The translations under genes were made by a program, and so were the position numbers. Shown in pieces: positions 39,627-48,949 of a DNA stretch of 64,000 nucleotides. The stretch spans positions 27,899-91,898 of the forward strand of contig JAFZDO010000025.1 of the NCBI GenBank assembly GCA_017561145.1, given 5' to 3'. Position 1 is the stretch's first letter, and each line of letters begins with the position of its first letter. The DNA is from Clostridia bacterium (GTDB lineage Bacteria > Bacillota > Clostridia > Oscillospirales > CAG-382). Below the pieces are notes generated by a model that was not told where the DNA came from, made no database searches, and saw only the letters and a list, made by a program, of their open reading frames with translations.

Positions 39627-41150
39627 TTACGAATAGCTTTCAACGCAGGAGTCGATTGCATCGAGAATAGCGTCCTGCTTAGCTTCGAAGGTGGAAACAA
39701 CGTCGGTGCTGTTTGTCTTCATCATATCGGTGATCATACTGCTTACGCCGCCGAAGTCGTAGATGATACCGAGGTCGTAAACAACGTTGCTGAATACGAG
39801 GTCGAGCATTTCGCCGGATTCGTCATCGCGGAGGTCGCGGTACTTAAGAGTGGTTTCGTAGTAAGCGGGGGTGATGTACTTTCTTCCGCCGTATGCCATA
39901 GCTTCGAGCATGAATGCAGAGAAGTTAGCCTTGTCGCCCTGGAGCGAGGTGGGGATAACTGCCGCGTATGCCATTCTTGCAGAGCAGTAGGTGTAGTACT
40001 GATCCTGTTCTTCGTTGACCATGGGGAAGGGGATGATACCGAATTCCTGAGCATCGTCATAAGCGCGGAGCTTCTTGATAGCGGAGAATGCGCTGGTTCT
40101 GAAGAGAGCGCGGTTCTGACCGAATACGTCAAGAGAAACAACCCAGATGTTAGAACCGTCGGTAACGGTGTTGCAGTGGAAGCACCAGTCATCGGGAAGC
40201 TGAAGAGCTTCGAGGATCTTCTGGAGAGTGGTAACGGAAGCGGTGTCGTTCATCGAGATAACGGGAATGTCGTCTGCATTCTTGGTGATGTAGTTCTTAC
40301 CCGCGCCGATGAAGAAGCCTGCAACGTCGCCGTAGGAAGCGGAGAGGCCCCAGTTGTCGTGATAGGTCATGCCGGTGGTGCCGTCGGTTTCGGAGGTAAC
40401 GGTACGGCTCATTTCGATCATCTTATCGAAGGTCCATTCCTTGTCCTTAACCATCTGATAAAGATCGGTTTCGGGGAAGTTCTTCTTAAGGATTTCCTTG
40501 TTGAAGGTGATAGCGGTGGAAACGATCTTGGGCATGATCGAGATGTCGCCGGTGTTGAAGTAAAGCTTGCCGCCGATAGAAAGCGACTTGGTAGCGGACT
40601 GATCCCACCAGGGCTGATCGAAGTGGAGATAATCCGAAAATTCGTTAAGATCCCAGAGGTATCCTTCCTGTGCGAGAGAAGCTGCAGCGGGCATAAACAT
40701 AAGCGCTGCATCGTACTGCATAAGGTTGGAGGTGATGTCTTCTTTAAGGTCTGCGCGAACGTCCTTAACGGGGTGAGCGTTAATGGTAACGCCGTACTTG
40801 GTAAGGATCTCGTCGTTACGCTTAGCAACTGCTTCGCTCAAGGAAGCGTCGGTGGTGGAGTAAGCGTTGGGAACAACGTCTTCGCAGTAATAGGTAGCGT
40901 CGCCTTCCTGAGAAACAACGAGAACGTTGAATTCTTCGTATTCCGAGCCGGACCAAGAAAATTCAGGCATAAGCTCGTCGAAGTCTACAGCGGTGTCGCT
41001 TGCTTCTTTGCTTTCGTCGGTGGTACCTGCGTTGCTCTGATCTGCCAGGCTGTTTTCGGTAGTGGTTACGTCACTACAGGAAGCCAAAAGCAAGGAGGTA
41101 GCAACAAAAAGCATGCAAAGCAAAACGGAAATAAGTCTTTTTGCGTTCAT
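39627..41150 (-). CDS. Extracellular solute-binding lipoprotein (ABC type)
   Basis: A 507-residue lipoprotein resembling family-1 sugar-binding proteins of ABC importers. The signal peptide ends in lipobox LLASC near residue 25, then comes a Thr/Ser/Asp linker and a two-lobed binding domain (DAALMFMPAAASLAQ, QPWWDQSATKSLSIGGKLYF, ITFNKEILKKNFPETDLY, EWTFDKMIEMSRTV). No permease or ATPase genes are adjacent, so it is an orphan and its ligand is unknown. AAGGAGAAC precedes the chosen ATG. Confidence 0.82.
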   Translation of the reverse strand: MNAKRLISVLLCMLFVATSLLLASCSDVTTTENSLADQSNAGTTDESKEASDTAVDFDELMPEFSWSGSEYEEFNVLVVSQEGDATYYCEDVVPNAYSTTDASLSEAVAKRNDEILTKYGVTINAHPVKDVRADLKEDITSNLMQYDAALMFMPAAASLAQEGYLWDLNEFSDYLHFDQPWWDQSATKSLSIGGKLYFNTGDISIMPKIVSTAITFNKEILKKNFPETDLYQMVKDKEWTFDKMIEMSRTVTSETDGTTGMTYHDNWGLSASYGDVAGFFIGAGKNYITKNADDIPVISMNDTASVTTLQKILEALQLPDDWCFHCNTVTDGSNIWVVSLDVFGQNRALFRTSAFSAIKKLRAYDDAQEFGIIPFPMVNEEQDQYYTYCSARMAYAAVIPTSLQGDKANFSAFMLEAMAYGGRKYITPAYYETTLKYRDLRDDESGEMLDLVFSNVVYDLGIIYDFGGVSSMITDMMKTNSTDVVSTFEAKQDAILDAIDSCVESYS

Positions 41151-41190
41151 GGTACTGTTCTCCTTAAAAATATTTAAATTTAGCTGATTT

Positions 41191-41219
41191 ATTTTATCAT
41201 AAGAAAAACCGATTGTCAA
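41191..41219 (-). promoter_or_regulatory. Promoter of the solute-binding lipoprotein gene
   Basis: Minus-strand TTGACA, 17 bp, TAAAAT. The -35 box is part of the terminator hairpin of the upstream U32 gene. Confidence 0.75.
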
Positions 41220-41241
41220 GTAGCTCTTGCTTGACAATCGG
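41209..41241 (-). terminator. Terminator of the U32 protease gene, overlapping a promoter
   Basis: A perfect 12-bp stem (CCGATTGTCAAG / CTTGACAATCGG, 9-base loop) followed on the minus strand by TTTTTC. Its distal arm includes the TTGACA of the next gene's promoter. Confidence 0.85.
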
Positions 41242-41247
41242 CTGTTT

Positions 41248-43011
41248 TCATTTTCTCGTATAGGGGAAGGTCGGCTTTTCTCCGCTCTGATAAAGCGAGA
41301 TCACTTCGTCCATCTGCTTTTCGGTTTCGGTGGTGAAAAGCAGGGTCATCAAGCCGACTCCCGCCTTCTTCAGCTCGCTTTTGCGGTCTAATCTGTATCC
41401 CGGAAGCGAATTGTAGATAACGTTTGTGTGGCTCGGACCGCTTATTATCGGGAATTTTGCGCCCGTGCGATCGGTAAGAAACGAAAAGCATTCGCTTTTG
41501 TTCTTACAGCCCTCGATATTTTGGATAATGCAGGTGCGCGTATACATCAGCGGTGTTCTTCCGTAGCCGATGTATTCAAGCGCGCAACGACTGAAGCGCA
41601 CAAATTTTCCGTCGGTTTCGGGGGAGAGCATTACCGAAGAAAGCGAAAGTCTGTCGAACAGATCAAGCGATTCGCGGTTGACTACGTTCAAGGCGTAATC
41701 GCCGTGTAAAAGCATACCCTTGCACAGCTCAAAATGACATAACGATGAAACCGTCGCTCGGTTTATTCCGAATGCTTTTGCCTCCTCAAGCTGTTTTTTT
41801 ACCGTTTCCTGCTCGGCAACGAAAACGCTTCTCGGCATTATTGCGGATATCTTATCGCAATAAGGAGCAAAACGGGGGTCGGTGCATTTGCGAAGCGGAA
41901 CGTCTATTCTTGCGGCATTGGGCGCGTGCTTTTTTAAAAATTCGGCAGACGGCAATCTGCCCTCAAAGCGTAAAACAAAGCCCTTTTGCTTGCTTGGATG
42001 CAAGACCTTCGATTCATCCCGCTCGGGGATGATGCATTCGGCAGGCGGCACCGCCCTTTCGCGGGGCGGACGCTTTGCCGACTTTTTAAACGGCGGAAGG
42101 CAAAGCGATCTTTGCTTGTCCTCCTCACGGCGTATGCCGAACATCGTTTTATTTATTTTGGAGGTGAAATAACCGTCGGTAAATCCCGAGCGCGAGAAAA
42201 GCGACGTCAAATATTTGATCTCCTCGGCGGTTGCGTTGCGGTTTTCGTCCAAAAGACGGCGGTAAACCGATGTAACGCCGCCGACGTAATCGGGGCTTTT
42301 CATTCTGCCTTCTATCTTGAGGCTTGTAACGCCGATCTCGCAAAGCTCCTTGATATGCGATGCAAGACACATATCCTTAAGCGAAAGGGGATATTTATTT
42401 TCGCCCTTGCAGGGAAGACGGCAGGGCTGTGCGCATTCGCCGCGGTTGCCGCTTCGGTTACCGATGACCGAGCTCATAAGGCATCCACCGCTTTCGCTGA
42501 CACAGATCGCGCCGTGAATGAAGATTTCGGTTTCAAGTCCGGTGTCGGCAAAGCGCTTGATGTCCTCTTTAGGCAATTCACGCGCAACCACCGCGCGTGT
42601 AAAGCCCAAGCCTTTAAGAAAATCGGCTTCGAGATGCGAATGTATTCTCATCTGGGTGCTCGCGTGCAATGCAAGCGACGGGAATTCTTTTCTGAGAGCG
42701 CGGGCAACGCCTAAGTCCTGAACGATAAGGCCGTCGGGGTGAACCTCGTTTTCAAGGAAGGAAACGTAATCAAGTACGCTTTTGAATTCCTTGTCATATA
42801 TTAACGTATTGAGGGTGATATGCAACGCCACGTTCGAATCGCGGCAAAGCTCGCCTGCGCGTATCAATGCCTGACGGTCGAAGTTGGATGCGTTTATGCG
42901 TGCGTTGAACATTTCGCCGCCCAAATATACCTCGTCGGCGCCTGCATCGATCGCCGCCCTGAGCGCGGCAAAGCTGCCGGCAGGGGACAACAGCAACGGC
43001 TTTTTAGACAT
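41248..43011 (-). CDS. U32 family peptidase
   Basis: A 587-residue U32 (collagenase-like) protein. The barrel starts KKPLLLSPAGSFAALRAAID with GADEVYLGG, continues with ALHASTQMRIHSH, and the family signature ETEIFIHGAICVSESGGCLM, NRGECAQPCRLPC contains conserved cysteines. A C-terminal extension of ~250 residues is of the larger U32 type. Some U32 proteins (RlhA, TrhP) are RNA hydroxylases acting with Fe-S clusters and prephenate rather than proteases, so the peptidase name is provisional. I chose the ATG over a GTG three codons earlier because AGAGG then has proper spacing. Confidence 0.9.
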   Translation of the reverse strand: MSKKPLLLSPAGSFAALRAAIDAGADEVYLGGEMFNARINASNFDRQALIRAGELCRDSNVALHITLNTLIYDKEFKSVLDYVSFLENEVHPDGLIVQDLGVARALRKEFPSLALHASTQMRIHSHLEADFLKGLGFTRAVVARELPKEDIKRFADTGLETEIFIHGAICVSESGGCLMSSVIGNRSGNRGECAQPCRLPCKGENKYPLSLKDMCLASHIKELCEIGVTSLKIEGRMKSPDYVGGVTSVYRRLLDENRNATAEEIKYLTSLFSRSGFTDGYFTSKINKTMFGIRREEDKQRSLCLPPFKKSAKRPPRERAVPPAECIIPERDESKVLHPSKQKGFVLRFEGRLPSAEFLKKHAPNAARIDVPLRKCTDPRFAPYCDKISAIMPRSVFVAEQETVKKQLEEAKAFGINRATVSSLCHFELCKGMLLHGDYALNVVNRESLDLFDRLSLSSVMLSPETDGKFVRFSRCALEYIGYGRTPLMYTRTCIIQNIEGCKNKSECFSFLTDRTGAKFPIISGPSHTNVIYNSLPGYRLDRKSELKKAGVGLMTLLFTTETEKQMDEVISLYQSGEKPTFPYTRK

Positions 43012-43041
43012 ATCCTTCACCTCTCGATCATTTTACGGTAT

Positions 43042-43070
43042 ATTATAACCCGTAAGAGTCAATATGTCAA
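43042..43070 (-). promoter_or_regulatory. Consensus promoter of the U32 gene
   Basis: Minus-strand TTGACA, 17 bp, TATAAT. Confidence 0.8.
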
Positions 43071-43141
43071 ACTATTAATATAAATTAATATAATTTCTAC
43101 ATATTGCGGTATTATTCCGCAAAGGGTCCTATAAATTGCTA

Positions 43142-43170
43142 TTGAAAAGCGGATCAAAATATGATAGAAT
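43142..43170 (+). promoter_or_regulatory. Promoter of the clpP-yitT operon
   Basis: TTGAAA, 17 bp, TAGAAT, with TG one base before the -10 box. It appears to serve nine genes. Confidence 0.7.
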
Positions 43171-43199
43171 CAATTGACTATGACTTTGGAGGCAAAATG

Positions 43200-43781
43200 A
43201 TGATAGCCAACCCTACTTTTTTTGAAAACGAAGGCGGAAGACAGAACGGTTACGACCTCTTTTCGCGCCTTTTGAAGGATAGAATAATTCTGCTTTTTAA
43301 CGAGGTTAACGACGATCTTGCTTGCAGTATCGTTGCACAGCTTCTCTTTCTCGAGGCACAGGACCCCGAAAAGGACATCACCCTTTATATCAACTCTCCC
43401 GGCGGAAGCGTTTCGGCAGGCTTTGCCATTTACGATACGATGAGAAGCATCAAGTGCGACGTTTCGACCGTTTGCGTCGGCTCGGCATGCAGCATGGGTG
43501 CTTTCCTTCTCGCCGCAGGTACGAAGGGCAAGCGTTATGCGCTTGAAAACAGCGAAATAATGCTCCATCAGGTCATCGGCTCTGCAGGCGGTCAGGCTTC
43601 TGACGTTATCATTGCGGCTAACTTTGCAAACCGTACCAAGGAGAGGATAAACCGTATCCTTTCCGAAAATATCGGCAGACCTTACGAAGAGATCGTGCGC
43701 GACACCGAGCGCGACAATTGGATGTTCGCCGAGGACGCGCTTGCATACGGCGTTATTGACGAGATAGTCAAGAAAAAATAA
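43200..43781 (+). CDS. clpP: ClpP-family protease subunit
   Basis: A 193-residue Clp protease proteolytic subunit that forms tetradecameric chambers with AAA+ unfoldases. The catalytic Ser lies in GSACSMGAFLL (usually GQAASMGA), His in EIMLHQVIGSAGGQASD (usually MIHQP) and Asp in RDTERDN. The N terminus GYDLFSRLLKDRIILL is canonical. A frame extending further upstream overlaps the promoter, so I use the ATG 7 bp after GGAGG. It is not next to clpX or tig, and the altered residues around Ser and His suggest a second ClpP paralogue, though this is inference. Confidence 0.9.
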   Translation: MIANPTFFENEGGRQNGYDLFSRLLKDRIILLFNEVNDDLACSIVAQLLFLEAQDPEKDITLYINSPGGSVSAGFAIYDTMRSIKCDVSTVCVGSACSMGAFLLAAGTKGKRYALENSEIMLHQVIGSAGGQASDVIIAANFANRTKERINRILSENIGRPYEEIVRDTERDNWMFAEDALAYGVIDEIVKKK

Positions 43782-43808
43782 AACTTTTCACATTGATAGG
43801 TTATTGAT

Positions 43809-44744
43809 ATGTTTGCCATAACCGCATTAAAGGTGCTCATGATGATCGCTTACGGCGTTCCGGGGTATCTGCTTGTAAAACTCAAGGTGCTTGGCGAGGA
43901 TTCGATAAAGGCGTTTGCAAAATTTCTGCTTTACGTCTGCCAGCCCGCTCTTTCGCTTTATACACTCACGTCGGTCGACAGTACGCCGATACTTATCCGC
44001 GACCTTTGGATATTCTTTTTCGTTACCCTTTTGGCACAGATAGCGGTCATCGGGCTTTATTCGCTCTTCTTCCGCAAAAAGATGCACAAGGACCTCGGTC
44101 ACCGCGTTTGCTCGGTCGCGGGTATTTGCGGTAACGTCGGATTTTTCGGTGTGCCTTTGCTTGAGTATCTTATTCCCGGTATGCCCGAGGTTCGCGTTTA
44201 TTCCGCCGCGTTTTCGATCTCGATGAACGTTATCGGCTGGACGCTCGGACTTCTGATGATGACGGGTGACAAAAAATATATCAAACTCAAGGCGGTATTT
44301 TTGAATCCGTCGGTAATAACCTTTGCGGTTTCCTTTACCTTGTTTGCCTGCGGAGTAAAATTTCCCGAAACGATCGCGGATTTTATCGAAACGCTGGGAA
44401 GAATGTCGACGGTCGTTTGCATGACTGTGCTCGGAATGCGCCTTGCGACAAAGAGCCTTATAAGGATCTTCACAAATTACCGCATATACATAGCAGCGGC
44501 AATAAAATTAATAATCAGCCCGATAATCATCGGACTTATGTTTTCTGTTCTTCCGGTCGGCAACGAGGTCAAAACCGCGGCGTTTGTTCTGGCTTGCTGT
44601 CCGGGTGCTACGATGATCCAAAGCCTTGCCGAAACCTATGGCGGCGATTCACGCACGGCGGCGGATATCGTGCTTTCCACAAGCCTTATATGTATCCTGA
44701 CCATACCCCTTATGTGGACAATATATAATGCCATCGTTTTTTAG
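43809..44744 (+). CDS. AEC family transporter
   Basis: A 311-residue membrane protein of the auxin-efflux-carrier family with about ten hydrophobic segments. Recognisable parts are FLLYVCQPALSLYTLTS in the first third, VCSVAGICGNVGFFGVPLLE near residue 108 and CCPGATMIQSLAETYGGDS near residue 265, which mark the two discontinuous crossing helices. Bacterial members move organic acids such as malate or malonate; the substrate here is unknown. Second gene of the clpP operon, 13 bp before ddl. Confidence 0.88.
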   Translation: MFAITALKVLMMIAYGVPGYLLVKLKVLGEDSIKAFAKFLLYVCQPALSLYTLTSVDSTPILIRDLWIFFFVTLLAQIAVIGLYSLFFRKKMHKDLGHRVCSVAGICGNVGFFGVPLLEYLIPGMPEVRVYSAAFSISMNVIGWTLGLLMMTGDKKYIKLKAVFLNPSVITFAVSFTLFACGVKFPETIADFIETLGRMSTVVCMTVLGMRLATKSLIRIFTNYRIYIAAAIKLIISPIIIGLMFSVLPVGNEVKTAAFVLACCPGATMIQSLAETYGGDSRTAADIVLSTSLICILTIPLMWTIYNAIVF

Positions 44745-44757
44745 GAGGTAATCGACT

Positions 44758-45819
44758 ATGAAAAAGACAGTTGCAATAATTTTCGGCGGTGAAAGCTCGG
44801 AATACGAGGTAAGCTGTGTTTCTGCGGCAAACGTAGCCGAAAACGTTGATAAAGATATTTACGACGTTGTTTTGGTAGGCATAACCAAGGACGGCAAATG
44901 GTGGATCTATCGCGGAAGTACCGACGATCTCCGCAACCATATCTGGCAGGAAAAGCGTGCGCTTTTGATCCCTGCCGTTATTTCGCCCTGCAAGGCGCAT
45001 CACGGCCTTATCGCGCTTGACGGCGCAAACGGAAGCTTTGAGATCGTAAGGATCGACGTCGCATTCCCCGTGCTCCACGGTAAAAACGGCGAGGACGGCA
45101 CGATGCAGGGACTTTTGGAGCTTGCAGGTATTCCCTACGTCGGCTGTGATACATATTCGTCTGCCGTTTCGATGGATAAGGCGGCAACAAAGACGATATG
45201 CTCCGCCGCAGGCATTCCCGTCGTTCCCTTCGTTTCGGCAAGCAAGCCCTGCGATATCGATTTGCTCGTTGCTTCGGTTGAAGAAAAATATGCATATCCC
45301 GTTTTCGTCAAGCCCGCAAACGCAGGCAGCTCTGTCGGCATAACCAAGGCAAAGGACAAAACCGAGCTTGTCAACGGCATTAAGCTCGCTTTTGAGCACG
45401 ATAAAAAGCTGCTTATCGAGCCGAATACCGTCGGACGCGAGATAGAGGTTGCGGTTTGCGGTAACGAAAAGCCTTTCGCGTCGGTTTGCGGTGAGGTTAT
45501 CCCCAACAGCGATTTTTACGATTACGAAACCAAATACGTTAACGATAAATCGGTTTGCCTTGCGCCCGCACCTATGGACGAGGCAACCTCCGAAAACATT
45601 CGCGCTCTTGCCGTTGAGGTCTATAAGGCGCTCGGATGCAGCGGCCTTTCGCGCGTGGATTTCTTCCTTACCGAAAACGGAGCGTTCCTTAACGAGATAA
45701 ATACGATTCCCGGATTTACCCCCATCAGCATGTATCCGAAAATGATGGCTTGCATCGGAATCGAATACAAAGACCTTATCACCAAGCTTCTTTCACTTGC
45801 CGAAGGATGCGAGGAATGA
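44758..45819 (+). CDS. ddl: D-alanine--D-alanine ligase
   Basis: A 353-residue ATP-grasp ligase forming D-Ala-D-Ala for peptidoglycan. IIFGGESSEYEVSC at the start, VLHGKNGEDGTMQGLLELAG near residue 105, the ATP-grasp strands VKPANAGSSVGITK, and GLSRVDFFLTENG with NEINTIPGFTPISMYP are all present. The FYDYETKYV omega-loop Tyr-Lys favours D-Ala rather than the D-lactate specificity of VanA-type ligases. AGGAGG precedes the ATG. It is followed by murI with a 4-bp gap. Confidence 0.95.
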   Translation: MKKTVAIIFGGESSEYEVSCVSAANVAENVDKDIYDVVLVGITKDGKWWIYRGSTDDLRNHIWQEKRALLIPAVISPCKAHHGLIALDGANGSFEIVRIDVAFPVLHGKNGEDGTMQGLLELAGIPYVGCDTYSSAVSMDKAATKTICSAAGIPVVPFVSASKPCDIDLLVASVEEKYAYPVFVKPANAGSSVGITKAKDKTELVNGIKLAFEHDKKLLIEPNTVGREIEVAVCGNEKPFASVCGEVIPNSDFYDYETKYVNDKSVCLAPAPMDEATSENIRALAVEVYKALGCSGLSRVDFFLTENGAFLNEINTIPGFTPISMYPKMMACIGIEYKDLITKLLSLAEGCEE

Positions 45820-45823
45820 TATA

Positions 45824-46636
45824 ATGGAAAACAGAAAGCCGATAGGCATTTTCGATTCGGGACTGGGCGGATTAACGGCGCTTTCCGCATTAAGACGTCT
45901 TATGCCCGACGAGGATATTATATATTTCGGCGACAGTGCGCGTATCCCGTACGGCACAAAATCGCCTGCGGTAATAAAAAAATTCGCACTTCAGGACACC
46001 CGTTTTCTTATGTCCCTGGGCGTCAAGGCGATCCTTATTGCCTGCGGTACCGTAAGCTCGAACTGTCTTAGCGACGTTTCGGCTGTTGCAGGCGTGCCGG
46101 TAGTCGGCGTCATCGAAGAAACGGCAAGACAGGCGGCCGAAATTGCAAAAGGAGGCAATAACCGCGTTGCGGTGCTCGGTACGAGCGCGACGATAAACAG
46201 CGGCGCCTTTGAAGCCGAATTGAGAAAGAACGGTGTAGGTGATATTATCAATCAGGCGTGCCCGATGTTCGTGCCGTTGGTTGAAAATTGGCACCCCACG
46301 GCAGACGACTCTGCGACCAACGCCATCGTTTCGGAATATATCGCGCCGATCGCAAAGCAATTGCCCGATGCGGCGATTCTCGGCTGCACCCATTATCCGC
46401 TTCTTGCAAACGTTATCGCAAAATATCTGCCCGAAACAAGGCTTATCAGCTCGGGCGAGGCGGCGGCGCTTGGAATAAAGAAGCTTTTGGCAGAAAAAGG
46501 TCTGCTTAACGGAGAGGGCGGCAAGACCGAATTTTACACAAGCGGCGGCGAAAAGCTCTTTTCGCAAAATGCTTCGCGCTTCCTCGGAGAGAATATCGCA
46601 GTAAGCGCAATGCATATCGATATTGAAAACTATTAA
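45824..46636 (+). CDS. murI: Glutamate racemase
   Basis: A 270-residue cofactor-free racemase supplying D-glutamate for peptidoglycan. Catalytic Cys residues lie in LIACGTVSSN near residue 74 (most MurI have ACNTAS, so Gly replaces Asn) and in LGCTHYPLL near residue 188. The start IGIFDSGLGGLTALSAL and YFGDSARIPYG bind substrate. I chose the ATG behind GAGG; an upstream in-frame ATG overlaps ddl. It belongs with ddl in a cell-wall precursor part of the operon. Confidence 0.94.
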   Translation: MENRKPIGIFDSGLGGLTALSALRRLMPDEDIIYFGDSARIPYGTKSPAVIKKFALQDTRFLMSLGVKAILIACGTVSSNCLSDVSAVAGVPVVGVIEETARQAAEIAKGGNNRVAVLGTSATINSGAFEAELRKNGVGDIINQACPMFVPLVENWHPTADDSATNAIVSEYIAPIAKQLPDAAILGCTHYPLLANVIAKYLPETRLISSGEAAALGIKKLLAEKGLLNGEGGKTEFYTSGGEKLFSQNASRFLGENIAVSAMHIDIENY

Positions 46637-46648
46637 AAAGGAAAAAAC

Positions 46649-47098
46649 ATGAAAATACCCGTAGATATACGTATTTCGAACGAGCGTATAAACGCCGCAT
46701 CTATCCTTCGCGGCGAAGAACGCGGCGAGACCGAGGAGTTTTTCGTTTCGGGAACGATGAAAAATACCAGAAGAGGGCTTTGCATCGAGTATACCGAGCA
46801 GGAAAATTCCACAACGACAATAATAAACGTTTTTAAGGACGAAACCGTTTCGCTTAACCGCATCGGCCCGATGAGAACGCATCTTGTCTTTAACGACGGC
46901 AAGGCTTACGATTGCATTATCGGCGCAGGCGACAGGCAATTTCAGCTTCGCGTCCGCACGAAAAATCTCGAAAACAATCTTACAATGGACGGCGGCAGAC
47001 TTTTTGTCGATTATTCCGTCGAAATCGTCGGTTCGCTCGCAGAGAAAAACAAGCTTACTCTTGCGATAAGCCCCGACGTAAGTATTATTAAATCTTAA
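46649..47098 (+). CDS. DUF1934 family protein (YwiB-like)
   Basis: A 149-residue protein predicted to form a lipocalin-like beta-barrel. Alternating strands such as GLCIEYTEQENSTTTIINVF, SLNRIGPMRTHLVF and LFVDYSVEIVG fit DUF1934. The family often occurs near murI or argS in Firmicutes; its function is unknown. No signal peptide. It sits 12 bp after murI and 10 bp before the DnaD gene. Confidence 0.85.
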   Translation: MKIPVDIRISNERINAASILRGEERGETEEFFVSGTMKNTRRGLCIEYTEQENSTTTIINVFKDETVSLNRIGPMRTHLVFNDGKAYDCIIGAGDRQFQLRVRTKNLENNLTMDGGRLFVDYSVEIVGSLAEKNKLTLAISPDVSIIKS

Positions 47099-47108
47099 AA
47101 GGTGTAAA

Positions 47109-48023
47109 ATGGCTATTAAAACTCCCGCAGAAAACCTAATAATATTACCTCGGGACGTTTTATCCCATATCAAAAACGCGTCCGCAGAGGAATTGAAAGC
47201 TCTTGTTTATTTCTTTGCAGAGCCCGAAAGCAGTGTCGCCGATGCCGCGCGTGAGCTTGGCTTGACGGTTTCGCAAGCAGAAGCCGCGATCGCATTTTGG
47301 CGCGGAGCGGCGGTTTTTTCCGAAAGCGAGGGCAAAAAGAAAAAGCTTGCAAGCGATACTGCCGTTTACCGCAATTACGATTCGGAAACTATTACGGACG
47401 CGCTTATAAATCAAGCCGATTTTGCGATGCTCAATGAATTCGTTTGCGAAAGATTGGCGAAATCGGTGCTTACCAAAAACGATCTGAGCTCTCTTTTCTA
47501 TCTTTATGATTACGCGCGCATCCCTGCACCGGTTATCTGCGGAATAGCAGAGGATTGCTGTGCAAACGGCAAAGCGAATATGCAGTACATATTCAAGACG
47601 GCGATATCGCTTTACGAGCAGGGAATCGACACCTATGAAAAGCTCGAAGCATATCTTACCCGAAAAGCCGAGATAAACAGTAACGTCGGCAAGCTCCGCA
47701 AGCTTTTCGGCATGGGTGACCGTGCGCTTACAAGCAAGGAAAAGAAGACCTTCGATCAGTGGTTCGGCGAATGGGCGTTTAAATTTGACGTTGTCGAGCT
47801 TGCCTATGAAAAGACGGTCGATGCGACCGGTAAGGTAAGCATCAGTTATATGAACACAATACTACGCCGTTGGTATGACAGCGGATTTGCAACGGTCGAG
47901 GATATAAATACAGGCGATTCGAGCCGAAAAGCGGGAACCGATTCGAGCCTTGACGGAAGCGACGAATTCATAGAAGCGGCGCTTTCAAGAGGATTTGACG
48001 ATCTGTTTGGTGATAACAAATGA
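47109..48023 (+). CDS. DnaD domain protein, replication initiation
   Basis: A 304-residue DnaD-like protein. The N-terminal part contains a winged-helix (LKALVYFFAEPESSVADAAR, LTVSQAEAAIAFWRG). The DnaD/DnaB-C domain is at residues ~130-200 (LYDYARIPAPVICGIAEDCC, FKTAISLYEQGIDTYEKLEA) and appears duplicated near residues 220-270 (FDQWFGEWAFKFDVVELAYE, SYMNTILRRWYDSG). DnaD proteins remodel origin DNA before helicase loading. It overlaps the DnaI-like gene by 4 bp, so the pair forms a primosome module. Confidence 0.9.
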   Translation: MAIKTPAENLIILPRDVLSHIKNASAEELKALVYFFAEPESSVADAARELGLTVSQAEAAIAFWRGAAVFSESEGKKKKLASDTAVYRNYDSETITDALINQADFAMLNEFVCERLAKSVLTKNDLSSLFYLYDYARIPAPVICGIAEDCCANGKANMQYIFKTAISLYEQGIDTYEKLEAYLTRKAEINSNVGKLRKLFGMGDRALTSKEKKTFDQWFGEWAFKFDVVELAYEKTVDATGKVSISYMNTILRRWYDSGFATVEDINTGDSSRKAGTDSSLDGSDEFIEAALSRGFDDLFGDNK

Positions 48024-48949
48024 AACTGAATGAAGCACTAAGTATAAAAACCGAAAACAGAATAGCCGCAATGGACGAAGCCGAAAGAAGACGTAACGAA
48101 CTTCATTTGAGATTGCCTCGCGTTAAGGTTATTGACGATATAATGCGCGAGATACCTATGCGTGTGCTGATAGGCGAAAGCGTGGAAGCACTGCGTGCCG
48201 AAAGCACTGCTTTAGAGAAAGAGCGCGAACAAATTCTTGCCTCGTGCGGATATGACAAGGATTACGACGTTCCGAAATTTGACTGTCCCGATTGCAACGA
48301 CGGCGGATATTGCGGAATAAAGCTTTGCCATTGTGTAAGAGAGCTTATGTCGGTCGAAAACTACCGCGCAAGCAGTCTTGCGGGAGGCCTTTTGGATAAG
48401 ACCTTCGAAAGCTTTTCGCTATCTTACTATGCACAGGGACCCGAGCGCGATCATATGGAGACCGTTCTTGAGGGTTGTAAGCTTTATGCCGATAAATTCC
48501 CCAACGATAACGCCGCAGGGCTTTATTTCTACGGCGGTACGGGCTTGGGCAAGACCCACCTTACAGCCGCAATCGCAAACGTCGTTTCGGCAAAGGGCTT
48601 AAGTGTTATTTACGAATCTGCACAGCAGATTTTTGACACGGTAGAGGCGGTGCGATTTAACCGTGCCGACATTTCCGAAAGAAAGAAATACGAAAATTGC
48701 TCGTTGCTTATTATTGACGATTTGGGTGCGGAATGTATGTCGCAATACAGTGTTTCTGCAATAACGAGCATTATCGATATGAGAATCGTCAACGGCAAAA
48801 AAACACTTATTTCGTCCAACCTTAATCCCAACGGACTCAAAAAAACGTACGGCGAACGACTTTATTCGCGCGTGCTGGGAGAATTTCGTAATCTTTCCTT
48901 TTTGGGTAGAGATATCAGACTTCAAAAGGTAAAGGGTGTCAAGGATTGA
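48020..48949 (+). CDS. DnaC/DnaI-like helicase loader ATPase
   Basis: A 309-residue AAA+ ATPase that loads the replicative helicase. The N-terminal helical part is followed by a zinc-binding cluster ([17 protein letters not shown]) near residue 93. Walker A is [16 protein letters not shown] near 176, Walker [11 protein letters not shown] near 234 and sensor 1 TLISSNLNP. The arginine finger region is [11 protein letters not shown]. It overlaps the DnaD gene by 4 bp upstream and rnhA by 4 bp downstream. Confidence 0.92.
   Translation: MKLNEALSIKTENRIAAMDEAERRRNELHLRLPRVKVIDDIMREIPMRVLIGESVEALRAESTALEKEREQILASCGYDKDYDVPKFDCPDCNDGGYCGIKLCHCVRELMSVENYRASSLAGGLLDKTFESFSLSYYAQGPERDHMETVLEGCKLYADKFPNDNAAGLYFYGGTGLGKTHLTAAIANVVSAKGLSVIYESAQQIFDTVEAVRFNRADISERKKYENCSLLIIDDLGAECMSQYSVSAITSIIDMRIVNGKKTLISSNLNPNGLKKTYGERLYSRVLGEFRNLSFLGRDIRLQKVKGVKD

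Noticed and set aside
44758-45819. VanA-type D-Ala-D-Lac ligase
   Set aside because: The omega loop FYDYETKY is of the D-Ala-D-Ala type and no vanH or vanX genes are near.
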